NCBI GenBank assembly: GCA_043728315.1
Contig: JAYTMT010000008.1
Coordinates: 1-43,636, forward strand
DNA length: 43,636 nt
Reading direction: 5' to 3'
Source: JAAFIP01 sp043728315
Lineage (GTDB): Bacteria > Pseudomonadota > Gammaproteobacteria > Burkholderiales > Burkholderiaceae_C
How positions within the stretch are numbered: position 1 is the first letter of the stretch; the number at the start of each line of letters is the position of its first letter. Below are positions 16,500 to 24,487 of the stretch, one piece after another. Position numbers and translations under genes: made by a program. The notes under the pieces were generated by a model. That model saw only the letters and a list, made by a program, of their open reading frames with translations, was not told the origin of the DNA and did not search any database.

Positions 16500-17468
16500 A
16501 TGAAAGTAGATTCAGATGCAGAGCTGCTAGAACTACCGAAAGTAGCCGTATTGCTAGCAACCTATAACGGTGCCCAATGGCTTGGTGAACAAATAGATTC
16601 AATTAACGCCCAAACTGGCGTTTCATTAAGGGTAATAGTATCTGACGATGCATCCGGTGATGAAACACTTCCATTACTTGCCTCAACCAGCGATCAAGAT
16701 AGTCGTTGGACGCTACTGCCAACGAAAAACAACTCCGGCTCATCCAATGCGAATTTCATGCGACTCATTAGAGATGCTGACATAGAGGATGCGCAATATA
16801 TTGCTTTTTCTGATCAGGACGACGTTTGGTTTTCTAACAAAATGAGTAATGCAATTAGCATGATGAGGGCATTTAGTGCGCAAGGATACAGTTCATCTGT
16901 CATTGCAATGTACTCAGATGGGAGCCAATCACTAGTGGATAAAGCTCAACCGCAACGTAAATACGATCATTTTTTTGAAAGCCCGGGACCTGGTTGTACT
17001 ATCGCCGTAGATCAATCATTATTCAAGCAAATTAGGTCTCTGGTAATTGCAAATGCCATTGAATGCATCAATTTTTCTCACCATGATTGGTTAATTTATG
17101 CATATGCAAGAGCCAATAATTTGGTATGGCATATTGATATGCATCCTAGTATGCTCTATCGGCAGCATCAAAATAATGTTGTTGGAGTTAACCAAGGTGC
17201 TACAGCATTTAGATCGCGAATAAAAAAAATTCGTAATGGTTGGTATAGAGATCAAATCCTTGCACTGTGCAAAATACTAAGTTCAGGAAATACAAACAAC
17301 GCTTCAATTTTAGAAATTCAGTCTCTCTTGCAAGAACGGCCTTCTGTATTGGTGAGGATCAAGTTCATTTTAAATATTGCAACCCAATCTCGGCGGCATC
17401 TTCGAGATCGTATTATGTTTATATCGGTTGCTTCAATCGGATGGCTGTGGAATCATTCAAAGAAGTGA
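16500..17468 (+). CDS. Family 2 glycosyltransferase (rhamnosyltransferase-like)
   Basis: A GT-A fold transferase of 322 residues. It has VAVLLATYNGAQWLGEQIDSI near the N-terminus, VSDDASGDET, and the DxD-type FSDQDDVW, as in WbbL/RfbF-type rhamnosyltransferases. This fits the complete rml set in the island. The start ATG 16500 is chosen because AGGTGG lies 5 nt upstream; a GTG at 16491 overlaps the previous gene. It is convergent with wecE, and the two coding regions overlap by 12 nt at their 3' ends. Confidence 0.86.
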   Translation: MKVDSDAELLELPKVAVLLATYNGAQWLGEQIDSINAQTGVSLRVIVSDDASGDETLPLLASTSDQDSRWTLLPTKNNSGSSNANFMRLIRDADIEDAQYIAFSDQDDVWFSNKMSNAISMMRAFSAQGYSSSVIAMYSDGSQSLVDKAQPQRKYDHFFESPGPGCTIAVDQSLFKQIRSLVIANAIECINFSHHDWLIYAYARANNLVWHIDMHPSMLYRQHQNNVVGVNQGATAFRSRIKKIRNGWYRDQILALCKILSSGNTNNASILEIQSLLQERPSVLVRIKFILNIATQSRRHLRDRIMFISVASIGWLWNHSKK

Positions 17469-17883
17469 CTCTTTGATTGCATATGTGAGTTCGTTAATAA
17501 CATTTAACTGCTGCTCAGGACTAAGACCAATCCACAGTGGCAGTCGAATTAAGCGTTCAGATTGTCGGTTTGTAACATCCATAGGTCCATGTGTCTTTGA
17601 ATAGCGCAGTCCAGCGGGGGATGAGTGGAGTGGAATATAGTGAAAAACTGAGATTATCCCCTTGTTTTTTAGCTTAGAAAGCACAGAATTTCTATCAATA
17701 GTTTCTGATAAGAGAACATAGTACATGTGCGCGTTGTGAATGCAATCTATGGGTATTATCGGTAGACGGATTAATTTTTGTTTTTGAAGTGCTTGTAGAT
17801 TTTGATCGTAAGCGGTCTATTAACCCCACCCCTTGCGGCAAAGGTTCAGATGTGATTCCCGCACAAGGCGCGAGCACTCAACG

Positions 17884-19500
17884 CTATCGGTTTGCCAGCG
17901 CGATATTCCAAGGCAGCAGCGCCTCGTAGTCATCCACCGTCTGGGCTCGGGGCAGCGCAACCAGCAGTGCCCGCAGGTACTGGTAAGCATCCACGCCATT
18001 GACCGCGCAAGTCTGCAAGAGCGAATACAGATTGGCGCTGGCGTTAGCACCGGCCACCGTGTCGCTAAAGAGCCAGTTCTTTCTACCGATCACAAAGGGC
18101 CTGATCGAATTCTCGCAAGCGTTGTTGTCGATGGGGTATTCCCCGTTAGTGACATACAGGATCAGTTTGCGCCATTGGCTGCTCAGGTAATGCAAGGCTT
18201 TACCCAGCAAACTGCCCGGCAATACGCTATGCAAGTTGGCCAACAGCAAAGCCTCAAGTTGCTTTAGCACCGCCGTGCTGTGCTGTTGGCGAAGTGCCAG
18301 CAAGTCTTTGGCGCTGAGCTTGAGTTCCCGCCCGCGTGCCTCCACGGCATACAGCTGCGCCATCAGCGCAATAAACTGCGCCGCCAACGGATTTGCCGTG
18401 CGGGCCTCCTTGGGCAACGCCTGTAGTGCATCATTGAAATCGCGCCGGCAATGCGCCCAGCAAGCCAGATGCACCAAGCTGTGCGCCTTGGCAATCTGGT
18501 CGTACACCGAATAGCCATCCGTCATCAACGCTGAGCCCGCCTGCATGCCGGCGTATAAGACCTGCGCGGCAGCCGCACTGCGCGACGGCGCGTAGCCAAA
18601 CAGGCGAATCGGGGGGCCAGTCCCCTTTGAGCCCGAACCCTGGGTCATCTGCGCCCACATGTAACTCTTGGACTGTGCGCTTTTGTCGGGCTCTTTAAGC
18701 ACCTGAATCGAGGTTTCATCCCCGTAGGTCAGAGGCGCTTCAAGCAAATGATCGCGCAACAAGTTGATGATCGGCTGCACTGCCTGCCCTACCCGCACCA
18801 CACTGGCGGCCAGGGTGTTGCGGGATAAATCACTGCCGCCAAAGCGACCCAACAGCGCCGCCTGGCGGTACAGCGGCAAACCGTCGCAGTATTTGGAGGT
18901 GATAACCCAGGCCAGCAGACCTTCGCTGAACAAGCCCTTGGGGATCACCTGAGCGGGCTTGAGCGCCAAACGCAATGCGCCATCGCAGCAAGGGCAGGCG
19001 TACTTGACCCGCTCATGGCGAATCACACGCACCTGCTGCGGAATGATGTCCAACTGCTCACTGGCCTCAAAGCCGATTTCCTTCAGCGGCGAGCCGTCAT
19101 GAGGGCAGATGCGCTCAGATTCAGACAGTTCATGGCGAACAACGGTACGTGGCAAGGCCGCATCCAGTGGTTTGCGACCCCGCTTGGCACGTTGGTGGGC
19201 GGGTACGTCAATGGTGCTGCCGTCACCTTCATCAAGCTGGACTTCTTCCTGTGCTGCAGGCTGGGCTTGTGCGCCAAGGCCTTCAGCCTCGTTAAAGAAC
19301 ATGTCCTTCTGGCTTTGGCTGCTGACTTCGCTTTTGGCAGCGAATATCTTGCGCATGAATTTGTTGAGCCGCTCCTTGAGCAAGTCACGCTCGCAACGCA
19401 ATATCCGGTTCTCACCCACCAATGCATCGCGCTGAGAAACAGTCGCCCGCAGTGCTTGCTGCAAAGCCGCAAATTCTTCAGGGATGGGGGTCAGACTCAT
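17884..19500 (-). CDS. tnpC: IS66 transposase TnpC (DDE)
   Basis: A 538-residue transposase. An N-terminal leucine-zipper-like helix (1-50) is followed by a zinc-binding region (ICPHDG at about 131 and CPCCDG at 169-174). The DDE core has Asp261 (LTYGDETSIQV), Asp328 (LMTDGYSVYD) and Glu463 (NNACENSIRPFVIGRKNW). It appears full length and intact. The 132-nt gap to tnpB holds no further gene, only short CTGCTTT-type repeats. Confidence 0.95.
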   Translation of the reverse strand: MSLTPIPEEFAALQQALRATVSQRDALVGENRILRCERDLLKERLNKFMRKIFAAKSEVSSQSQKDMFFNEAEGLGAQAQPAAQEEVQLDEGDGSTIDVPAHQRAKRGRKPLDAALPRTVVRHELSESERICPHDGSPLKEIGFEASEQLDIIPQQVRVIRHERVKYACPCCDGALRLALKPAQVIPKGLFSEGLLAWVITSKYCDGLPLYRQAALLGRFGGSDLSRNTLAASVVRVGQAVQPIINLLRDHLLEAPLTYGDETSIQVLKEPDKSAQSKSYMWAQMTQGSGSKGTGPPIRLFGYAPSRSAAAAQVLYAGMQAGSALMTDGYSVYDQIAKAHSLVHLACWAHCRRDFNDALQALPKEARTANPLAAQFIALMAQLYAVEARGRELKLSAKDLLALRQQHSTAVLKQLEALLLANLHSVLPGSLLGKALHYLSSQWRKLILYVTNGEYPIDNNACENSIRPFVIGRKNWLFSDTVAGANASANLYSLLQTCAVNGVDAYQYLRALLVALPRAQTVDDYEALLPWNIALANR

Positions 19501-19632
19501 TGCAGTTTTTGACTAAAACCACCTCAAAAAGTTCCTTAAAAACTACTAAAAAGAGAGCATTTTTTGCATGATTTTGAGACTGCTTTTTAGGGCGTGTTTT
19601 AGTCGCGCTTCAAAGCTGCTTTCAGATCGATT

Positions 19633-19986
19633 TCAGGCTGCTTTTTGATAGGCCGCCGCCGCGTGCCCGCGCATCGCCAAGAGGTCAATTCCGTCAAGCA
19701 GCCAGTGCAGTTGTTGCGTTGTGAGTTGGATCACCGTCGTGTCTTGCCTTGGCCAAATGAAGCGGGCATCTTCCAGTCGCTTTTGCAGGAGCCAAAAGCC
19801 GTTTCTATCCCAGCCCAGTAGTTTGATGCGATCTTTGCGCCGGTTGCCAAAGACGAATACTGCGTCGGCAAAGGCGTTCATTCCCAGGGCATGCTCAACC
19901 AGGCTTGCCAGGCCATTGATGTTCTTGCGAAAGTCGATGGGCTCGCGGTGCAGGTAGACCTGCCTGCCAGGGTTCAGCGCAAACAT
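19633..19986 (-). CDS. tnpB: IS66 accessory protein TnpB
   Basis: A 117-residue IS66 Orf2-type protein, with YLHREPIDFRKNINGLASLV and VFVFGNRRKDRIKLLGWDRNG as family signatures. It is required for transposition in studied IS66 elements; its biochemical role is unclear. It overlaps tnpA by 13 nt, suggesting coupled translation. Confidence 0.94.
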   Translation of the reverse strand: MFALNPGRQVYLHREPIDFRKNINGLASLVEHALGMNAFADAVFVFGNRRKDRIKLLGWDRNGFWLLQKRLEDARFIWPRQDTTVIQLTTQQLHWLLDGIDLLAMRGHAAAAYQKAA

Positions 19987-20462
19987 GGCAAGGCGCTGAG
20001 CATTTGGAGGACATCCGTGACTTGAACCAAGCTGGCTTGGCCCAGGTCAATCTGAACTCCGTTGGGCAATCGCACTTGCATGCCTAAATTTTGCATGTCT
20101 GACATTTGCATGTCTATCGCATTGCGCTGAGAAGGCGCCGTCGGTGGCGTTTGAATCCGCATGGGGACAAAGCTGGGTGAGGTTGCCTGCGCTTTGATGC
20201 CTTGTGCCGACGCCACTGCTGACACCACGACCGAGGGGGTGTCAATGTTGGTCTGAACAAAACTCTGCCTTTGGGCCTTGGCTATCCACACACGCAGCAA
20301 ATTGGCATTGACGCCATGCTGCATTGCGATGCGCGCCACCGACACGCCGGGGTGCATGCACCGGTGCACCAGTTCCTGCTTGACCTGTGGGTCATATCGG
20401 CAGCGCCCATCACGCTTGTGTCCGATCACCAATCCAACCAATACCTCTGAGGTGTTTTGCAT
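19974..20462 (-). CDS. tnpA: IS66 accessory protein TnpA (HTH)
   Basis: A 162-residue protein with an N-terminal helix-turn-helix (YDPQVKQELVHRCMHPGVSVARIAMQHGVN-like, about residues 22-52) followed by LLRVWIAKAQR, as in IS66 TnpA/IS3-type HTH proteins. The C-terminal part is low-conservation and ends in a hydrophobic segment resembling other TnpA tails (VQIDLGQASLVQVTDVLQML). It is the first gene of the element. Confidence 0.9.
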   Translation of the reverse strand: MQNTSEVLVGLVIGHKRDGRCRYDPQVKQELVHRCMHPGVSVARIAMQHGVNANLLRVWIAKAQRQSFVQTNIDTPSVVVSAVASAQGIKAQATSPSFVPMRIQTPPTAPSQRNAIDMQMSDMQNLGMQVRLPNGVQIDLGQASLVQVTDVLQMLSALPCLR

Positions 20463-21353
20463 CGCTTGTGTCCACGTTGTTTATCTGGACACAAGCTTCT
20501 GGGAAATTGGCTCAGAAAGATAGGACGGGGTTAATTGATCGCTTACTTTTGATCGTAGTACATCCAACTTGCAAGTCTGCTGGATGTAATGCTACTTGCA
20601 TCTTCTAATTGCGCCCATAGGAATGCAGCGATCAACTCACTTGGCAAATAAGACGACCCTATTTCCTGCCAAGTATATTTATCTACTTGATTCCTGAAAA
20701 ACCTGCTTCGGTCAGTTCCTTTTTCTCGGATAATTTCTGCCCGCTGTACCAAATTAGGTGAGTTAATTAAAAGCGCACCACCTTCACCAGAGATAACATT
20801 TTTTGTTTCATGAAAGCTCAGACAAGCCAAGTGGCCGATTGAACCTAATGGACGGCCTTTATAAGTAGAAAATATTGCCTGTGCTGCATCTTCAATAACA
20901 AGAAGTTTGTATCGGAGTGCAATTTCCATAATCGTGTCCATTTCACATGGAACACCAGCGTAATGAACAGGCACTATTGCTTTGGTTCTTGGGGTAATTG
21001 CAGCTTCAATTTTAGTTTCATCAATATTCAAAGTATCAGCTCGAATATCAACAAATACTGGAACTGCACCGCGTAAAACAAATGCATTTGCTGTTGATAC
21101 AAATGTGTATGAAGGCATTATGACTTCGTCACCAGGCAAAAGATTTGCCAAGATGGCTGACATTTCTAAGGCCGCAGTGCAAGAGTGCGTGAGCAAAGCT
21201 TTCGACGTCTTAAGTTCAAGTTCTAGCCAAGCTGAGCAACGTTTTGTGAACACACCGTCGCCGGCGAGGTGACCAAGCACATGAGCCTGCTGCATGTACT
21301 CAGACTCCTTGCCTGTCATATAAGGCTTATTAAAAGGAATAAATTTCATAAAA

Positions 21354-21734
21354 CTAGTGGGATTTGAAGATGAAATGTTTTTGAATAATGAAAAATATAA
21401 ATGCTAAAAATAATATTGTCGTACCTTGAACGACACAGTGGGGATAATGAAGACGATTAACAAAAAAAATGAGGATAAATACATTCAAAGCATAGCCTGA
21501 CAGATATAAAAAAATATATCGCCACAGTAGATTCTTTGAGGCTGAGTTATTTTTGAAGGTCCATCTCTTATTGAAAATAAAAGTTTGGAAAACACCCAAA
21601 AAATATAGTATCGACATGGAAAAAACAGGAGCTAATCCGGATTTTGTCAACACTAAGTACATGGCGTAAAGAGCTATGTTCGAAAGCAAGCCGATTATGA
21701 CAAATCGCACAACCTCAGAATCTAAGAGCTTCAT
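21354..21734 (-). CDS. gtrA: GtrA-like membrane protein (lipid-linked sugar flippase)
   Basis: A 126-residue protein with four hydrophobic segments. Family features are VVRFVIIGLLSNIALYAMY at the N-terminus and FIFNKRWTFKN before the second pair of helices. GtrA proteins are thought to flip undecaprenyl-phosphate-linked sugars to the periplasm. It starts inside the wecD stop (ATGA overlap) and ends 4 nt before wecE. Its usual partner GtrB is interrupted upstream. Confidence 0.88.
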   Translation of the reverse strand: MKLLDSEVVRFVIIGLLSNIALYAMYLVLTKSGLAPVFSMSILYFLGVFQTFIFNKRWTFKNNSASKNLLWRYIFLYLSGYALNVFILIFFVNRLHYPHCVVQGTTILFLAFIFFIIQKHFIFKSH

Positions 21735-22516
21735 TCTTTAACCCAATGAAATGTCATTTGGGGGGGGGGAAATTGAAAGCATAATTTTGAATATAAATTC
21801 AATACAGCAATGTTTCGCGCTGATATTGTTGTCGAAATTGATTCAGCGCCGTTTAAATAATGGTATCGGATCATTTGCTGCCAAACTTTGTATCCGTAGC
21901 CTTTTCCTTGGAGTTTTGGAGATACGGCTGTTAAATGCCAATAAACCACGCCACCAGGTAATTTTTCATATATAAAAAAGGCTATGAGATCAGTCGCATC
22001 TTCAATCTTTATAAGCATTTGTGCAGGATTGTTAAATACGTTAGAAACCCATTGTCCATATCTTTTGTTGCCTAAGGCGGGGTCAATAAGCGGATCTACA
22101 TGGAATCTTTCATTCTTGAATGCAACCTCAGCAATTGCACGGATTCGGGGTAAATCCTCAATGGCTGCCAACGAAACAATTAAACCTTGATCAGGAATAG
22201 TTTGATTTTGAGTTTTTGTTATTTGCGGATGCAAAACCATTTCTATAAATCGAAAACCATTCGCTTCAAGTAACTTAGACTCTTGTAAAGCATTGTGAGG
22301 AAGCCTGCAACTTATGAGCCCGTAGTCGCAAGTTTTTCGCCAATTTTCGAAAATAGAAAAATCTCGTTTAGCATCTCCCGGGTGTTTAACGCATAAATAC
22401 GAAATTGTTCCAACTGGACACTTAAAAATAGATTGATCCCAAGGAGTAAGTGCAACTTCCAATTGCAATGCACTTGTAGAAATAGATAAATTGTGACAGT
22501 TATGAGTCATTTGCAT
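21731..22516 (-). CDS. wecD: GNAT N-acetyltransferase, WecD-like
   Basis: A 261-residue protein with a C-terminal GNAT domain (about 115-255): LTAVSPKLQGKGYGYKVWQQM is the acetyl-CoA loop and ARNIAVLNLYSKLCF the last helix. The adjacency to WecE suggests acetylation of dTDP-4-amino-4,6-dideoxygalactose, as by RffC/WecD. Near the 3' end it carries ten consecutive C (plus-strand G run 21760-21769) encoding Pro-Pro-Pro plus the first base of Gln. Loss of one C brings a stop two codons later and deletes the last nine residues; gain of one gives a different short tail. The start is uncertain (ATG 22516 or 22510); both overlap the gtrB end. Confidence 0.8.
   Translation of the reverse strand: MQMTHNCHNLSISTSALQLEVALTPWDQSIFKCPVGTISYLCVKHPGDAKRDFSIFENWRKTCDYGLISCRLPHNALQESKLLEANGFRFIEMVLHPQITKTQNQTIPDQGLIVSLAAIEDLPRIRAIAEVAFKNERFHVDPLIDPALGNKRYGQWVSNVFNNPAQMLIKIEDATDLIAFFIYEKLPGGVVYWHLTAVSPKLQGKGYGYKVWQQMIRYHYLNGAESISTTISARNIAVLNLYSKLCFQFPPPQMTFHWVKE
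21760..21769. repeat. Homopolymeric tract (10 G / 10 C) inside wecD
   Basis: Ten uninterrupted G on the plus strand, ten C in the wecD sense strand, the longest G/C homopolymer noticed in the window. Such tracts slip during replication and are typical of phase-variable surface genes. Confidence 0.9.
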
Positions 22517-22712
22517 GCGTCGCAGGAATTCGATCTTTAATCACATAGATGGGTCGATCCATCGTGCGCTGATGTATGCGACCTAAATACTCTCCCATTA
22601 TTCCAAGTGCTAATAATTGTGCGCCAGAAAAGATTGAAATAATCGAAGCCAGAAAAGCAAATCCAGGAACACTGGAATTAGAAATCAAAAAATTTAGTAA
22701 AACGTAAATCAA

Positions 22713-23749
22713 CCTGATTAGTTACTTGCCTCAGACAGTCCAATAGAAGTATACTGTATTTATTATCAGTTTCCCTAAGGACTCTCCATGGCAATGAACC
22801 GTATCCAATTCCAAGCAGGCCTTTCCATGCGCGACTTTCAACTTCAGTACGGCTCAGACGAGCTATGCGAGAGCGCATTGTTTGCCTCGCGCTGGCCAAA
22901 AGGCTGGAGCTGCGCCAAATGCGCCTGCACACGCTGCTTTACCACCCGCAACGGCCATGGTCGTCAGCTGTGGGAGTGCTTCATCTGCGGCTACCAGTCC
23001 TCCTCTATCGTGGGCACAGTCTTTGAGCACACCAAGCTGCCCCTGTCGATTTGGTTTTTAGCCATCTACCTGATGACCCAGAGCAAAAATGCGGTGGCTG
23101 CGCTCGAGCTCAAACGCCAGCTGGGGGTGAGCTACAAGACCGCTTGGCTGGTTAAGCACAAGCTTTTGCAAACCATGCTGCTGCGCGAAGAGCCGCGCCG
23201 CTTGGATGAGCGCGTGGAGATTGATGATGCCTATTTGGGGGGAGAACACGCTGGTAAACGCGGCAGGGGCTCAGAGAACAAGACCGCTTTTGTAGCGGCG
23301 GTGCAAACGGATATGGATGGCAAGCCCCGCTTTATGCGGCTAACGCCAGTGGCAGGCTTTACCAAAGAGGCGATCAAGCAATGGGCTAGCAAGAGCTTGA
23401 CTGCTACGGCGCAGGTGGTCTCCGATGGTCTGTGGTGCTTTGCACAGGTCAAAGAGGTGGCCGCAGGCCATGAGCGCCACGTGGTGGGCGGGGGCAAGCA
23501 GTCGGTGCAGCGCCCTGAGTTTCGCTGGGTTAATACGATGCTGGGCAATTTGAAGACATCGTTGAACGGCACGTACCATTCGATTGACCACGCCAAGTAT
23601 GGTGCGCGCTATCTGGCTGAATTTGCTTACCGCTTTAATCGACGCTTTGACTTAGCAGCGATGGTGCCTCGGCTTCTTCGTGCGGCGGTGACTACAAAAC
23701 CGCATACTTCGGCGGTATTACGGCTGTCTGAGGCAGGTAACTAATCAGG
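22713..23749 (+). mobile_element. Insertion sequence of the IS1595 family (ISXO2-like), 1037 bp
   Basis: Terminal inverted repeats of 26 bp beginning CCTGATTAGTTAC and ending CAGACAG (22713-22738 and complement of 23724-23749) differ at one base. The 8-bp direct repeat TAAATCAA flanks the element at 22705-22712 and 23750-23757. One transposase gene, opposite in orientation to the interrupted gene. Confidence 0.96.
22788..23744 (+). CDS. IS1595/ISXO2-family transposase
   Basis: A 318-residue transposase. The N-terminal zinc ribbon has CAKCACTRC (42-50) and CFICGYQ (64-70). The catalytic ISXO2 domain has Asp146/Asp147 (VEIDDAYLGGEHAGKRGRG), Asp213 (VVSDGLWCF), and WVNTMLGNLKTSLNGTYH, where the third catalytic position (Asn in many members of this family) lies. 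The tail HAKYGARYLAEFAYRFNRRFDL is also typical. It appears intact, with the stop 5 nt before the right end. Confidence 0.95.
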   Translation: MAMNRIQFQAGLSMRDFQLQYGSDELCESALFASRWPKGWSCAKCACTRCFTTRNGHGRQLWECFICGYQSSSIVGTVFEHTKLPLSIWFLAIYLMTQSKNAVAALELKRQLGVSYKTAWLVKHKLLQTMLLREEPRRLDERVEIDDAYLGGEHAGKRGRGSENKTAFVAAVQTDMDGKPRFMRLTPVAGFTKEAIKQWASKSLTATAQVVSDGLWCFAQVKEVAAGHERHVVGGGKQSVQRPEFRWVNTMLGNLKTSLNGTYHSIDHAKYGARYLAEFAYRFNRRFDLAAMVPRLLRAAVTTKPHTSAVLRLSEAGN

Positions 23750-24487
23750 TAAATCAATATGATTGAACCGAAAAGTGCCAAAAAAACACCAATCAGAGTC
23801 GTTATTTTTAATGGTAAAGTTGAAAATCCAGTCATCATGTTCATAGCATGCGATACCAGTTTTCTGGTGGTGTAGCCTGACTCTCCTCCACGTCTTTCGT
23901 CATGGTGCAACGGGCAAACGCCAAATTTTGTCGTTCCCCAAGTTAATAAAACATCAACATTAACTGACGGGCTTTTGTAGTCAGTGAACGCCGTTCTTAG
24001 ATGGGATCTAAATATTCTTAGTGCACTGACTTGTCGCGCGGTGCTAGCTCCCATGGCATGTTGCAAAGCAATCTTTGTGATTTGTGATGCTAAATTTCTA
24101 AAAAAACTATGTTTTTTTTGTCTAGGAACCCCGTATACAACATCGTATCCATCATTTATTTTAAGAATCAATTGAGGTAATTCTTCAGGGGGGTGTTGCA
24201 GATCGTCATCCATTGTGATGATCAAGTCTCCGCTCGCGATACGAATGCCCGCAACTAGCGCATTATGTTGACCATAATTTCTACTTAATTGAATAGCAAT
24301 TACAGCCTGATCGCAATACGCAATTTCTTTAATTAAATCCCATGAATTATCACCACCACAATCTTCAACAAAAATAATTTCATATGTGTTGACTGTTGAG
24401 GACAGACATTTTTTAAGGCGACCGTGTAGCTCTGTCAAAAACCTCGCAGATCGGTACACCGGAATGACGATCGATAAATCACATTTT

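Larger units (their letters stand above)
17808..20546 (-). mobile_element. Insertion sequence of the IS66 family, 2739 bp
   Basis: Ends are inverted repeats: left GTAAGCGGTCTATTAACCCC (17808-17827), right complement GTAAGCGATCAATTAACCCC (20527-20546), 18 of 20 matching. The 8-bp direct repeat TTTTGATC flanks it at 17800-17807 and 20547-20554, the target duplication length of this family. It carries tnpA, tnpB and tnpC in the family order, all apparently intact. The GC content is higher than the surrounding island. Confidence 0.97.
17457..21349 (-). pseudogene. wecE: wecE (dTDP-4-keto-6-deoxyglucose 4-aminotransferase), split by an IS66-family element
   Basis: The 5' part (21349 to 20547) encodes the PLP domain, with IEDAAQ (Asp154) and SFHETKNVISGEGG (Lys183). 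The 3' part (17807 to 17457) encodes the C-terminal domain (GIISVFHYIPLHSSPAG, LPLWIGLSPEQ). Removing 17808-20546 plus one copy of the duplicated TTTTGATC rejoins them in frame (YYDQ-NLQALQ) to a 381-residue protein, the size of WecE (376 in E. coli). WecE makes dTDP-4-amino-4,6-dideoxygalactose. No other damage is visible, so the insertion looks recent. The remaining 5' fragment would make a truncated and probably inactive enzyme. Confidence 0.93.

Noticed and set aside
19501..19632. Short CTGCTTT repeats in the gap between tnpB and tnpC of the IS66 element
   Set aside because: They are low-complexity and within a normal mobile element; no gene or structured site can be supported.
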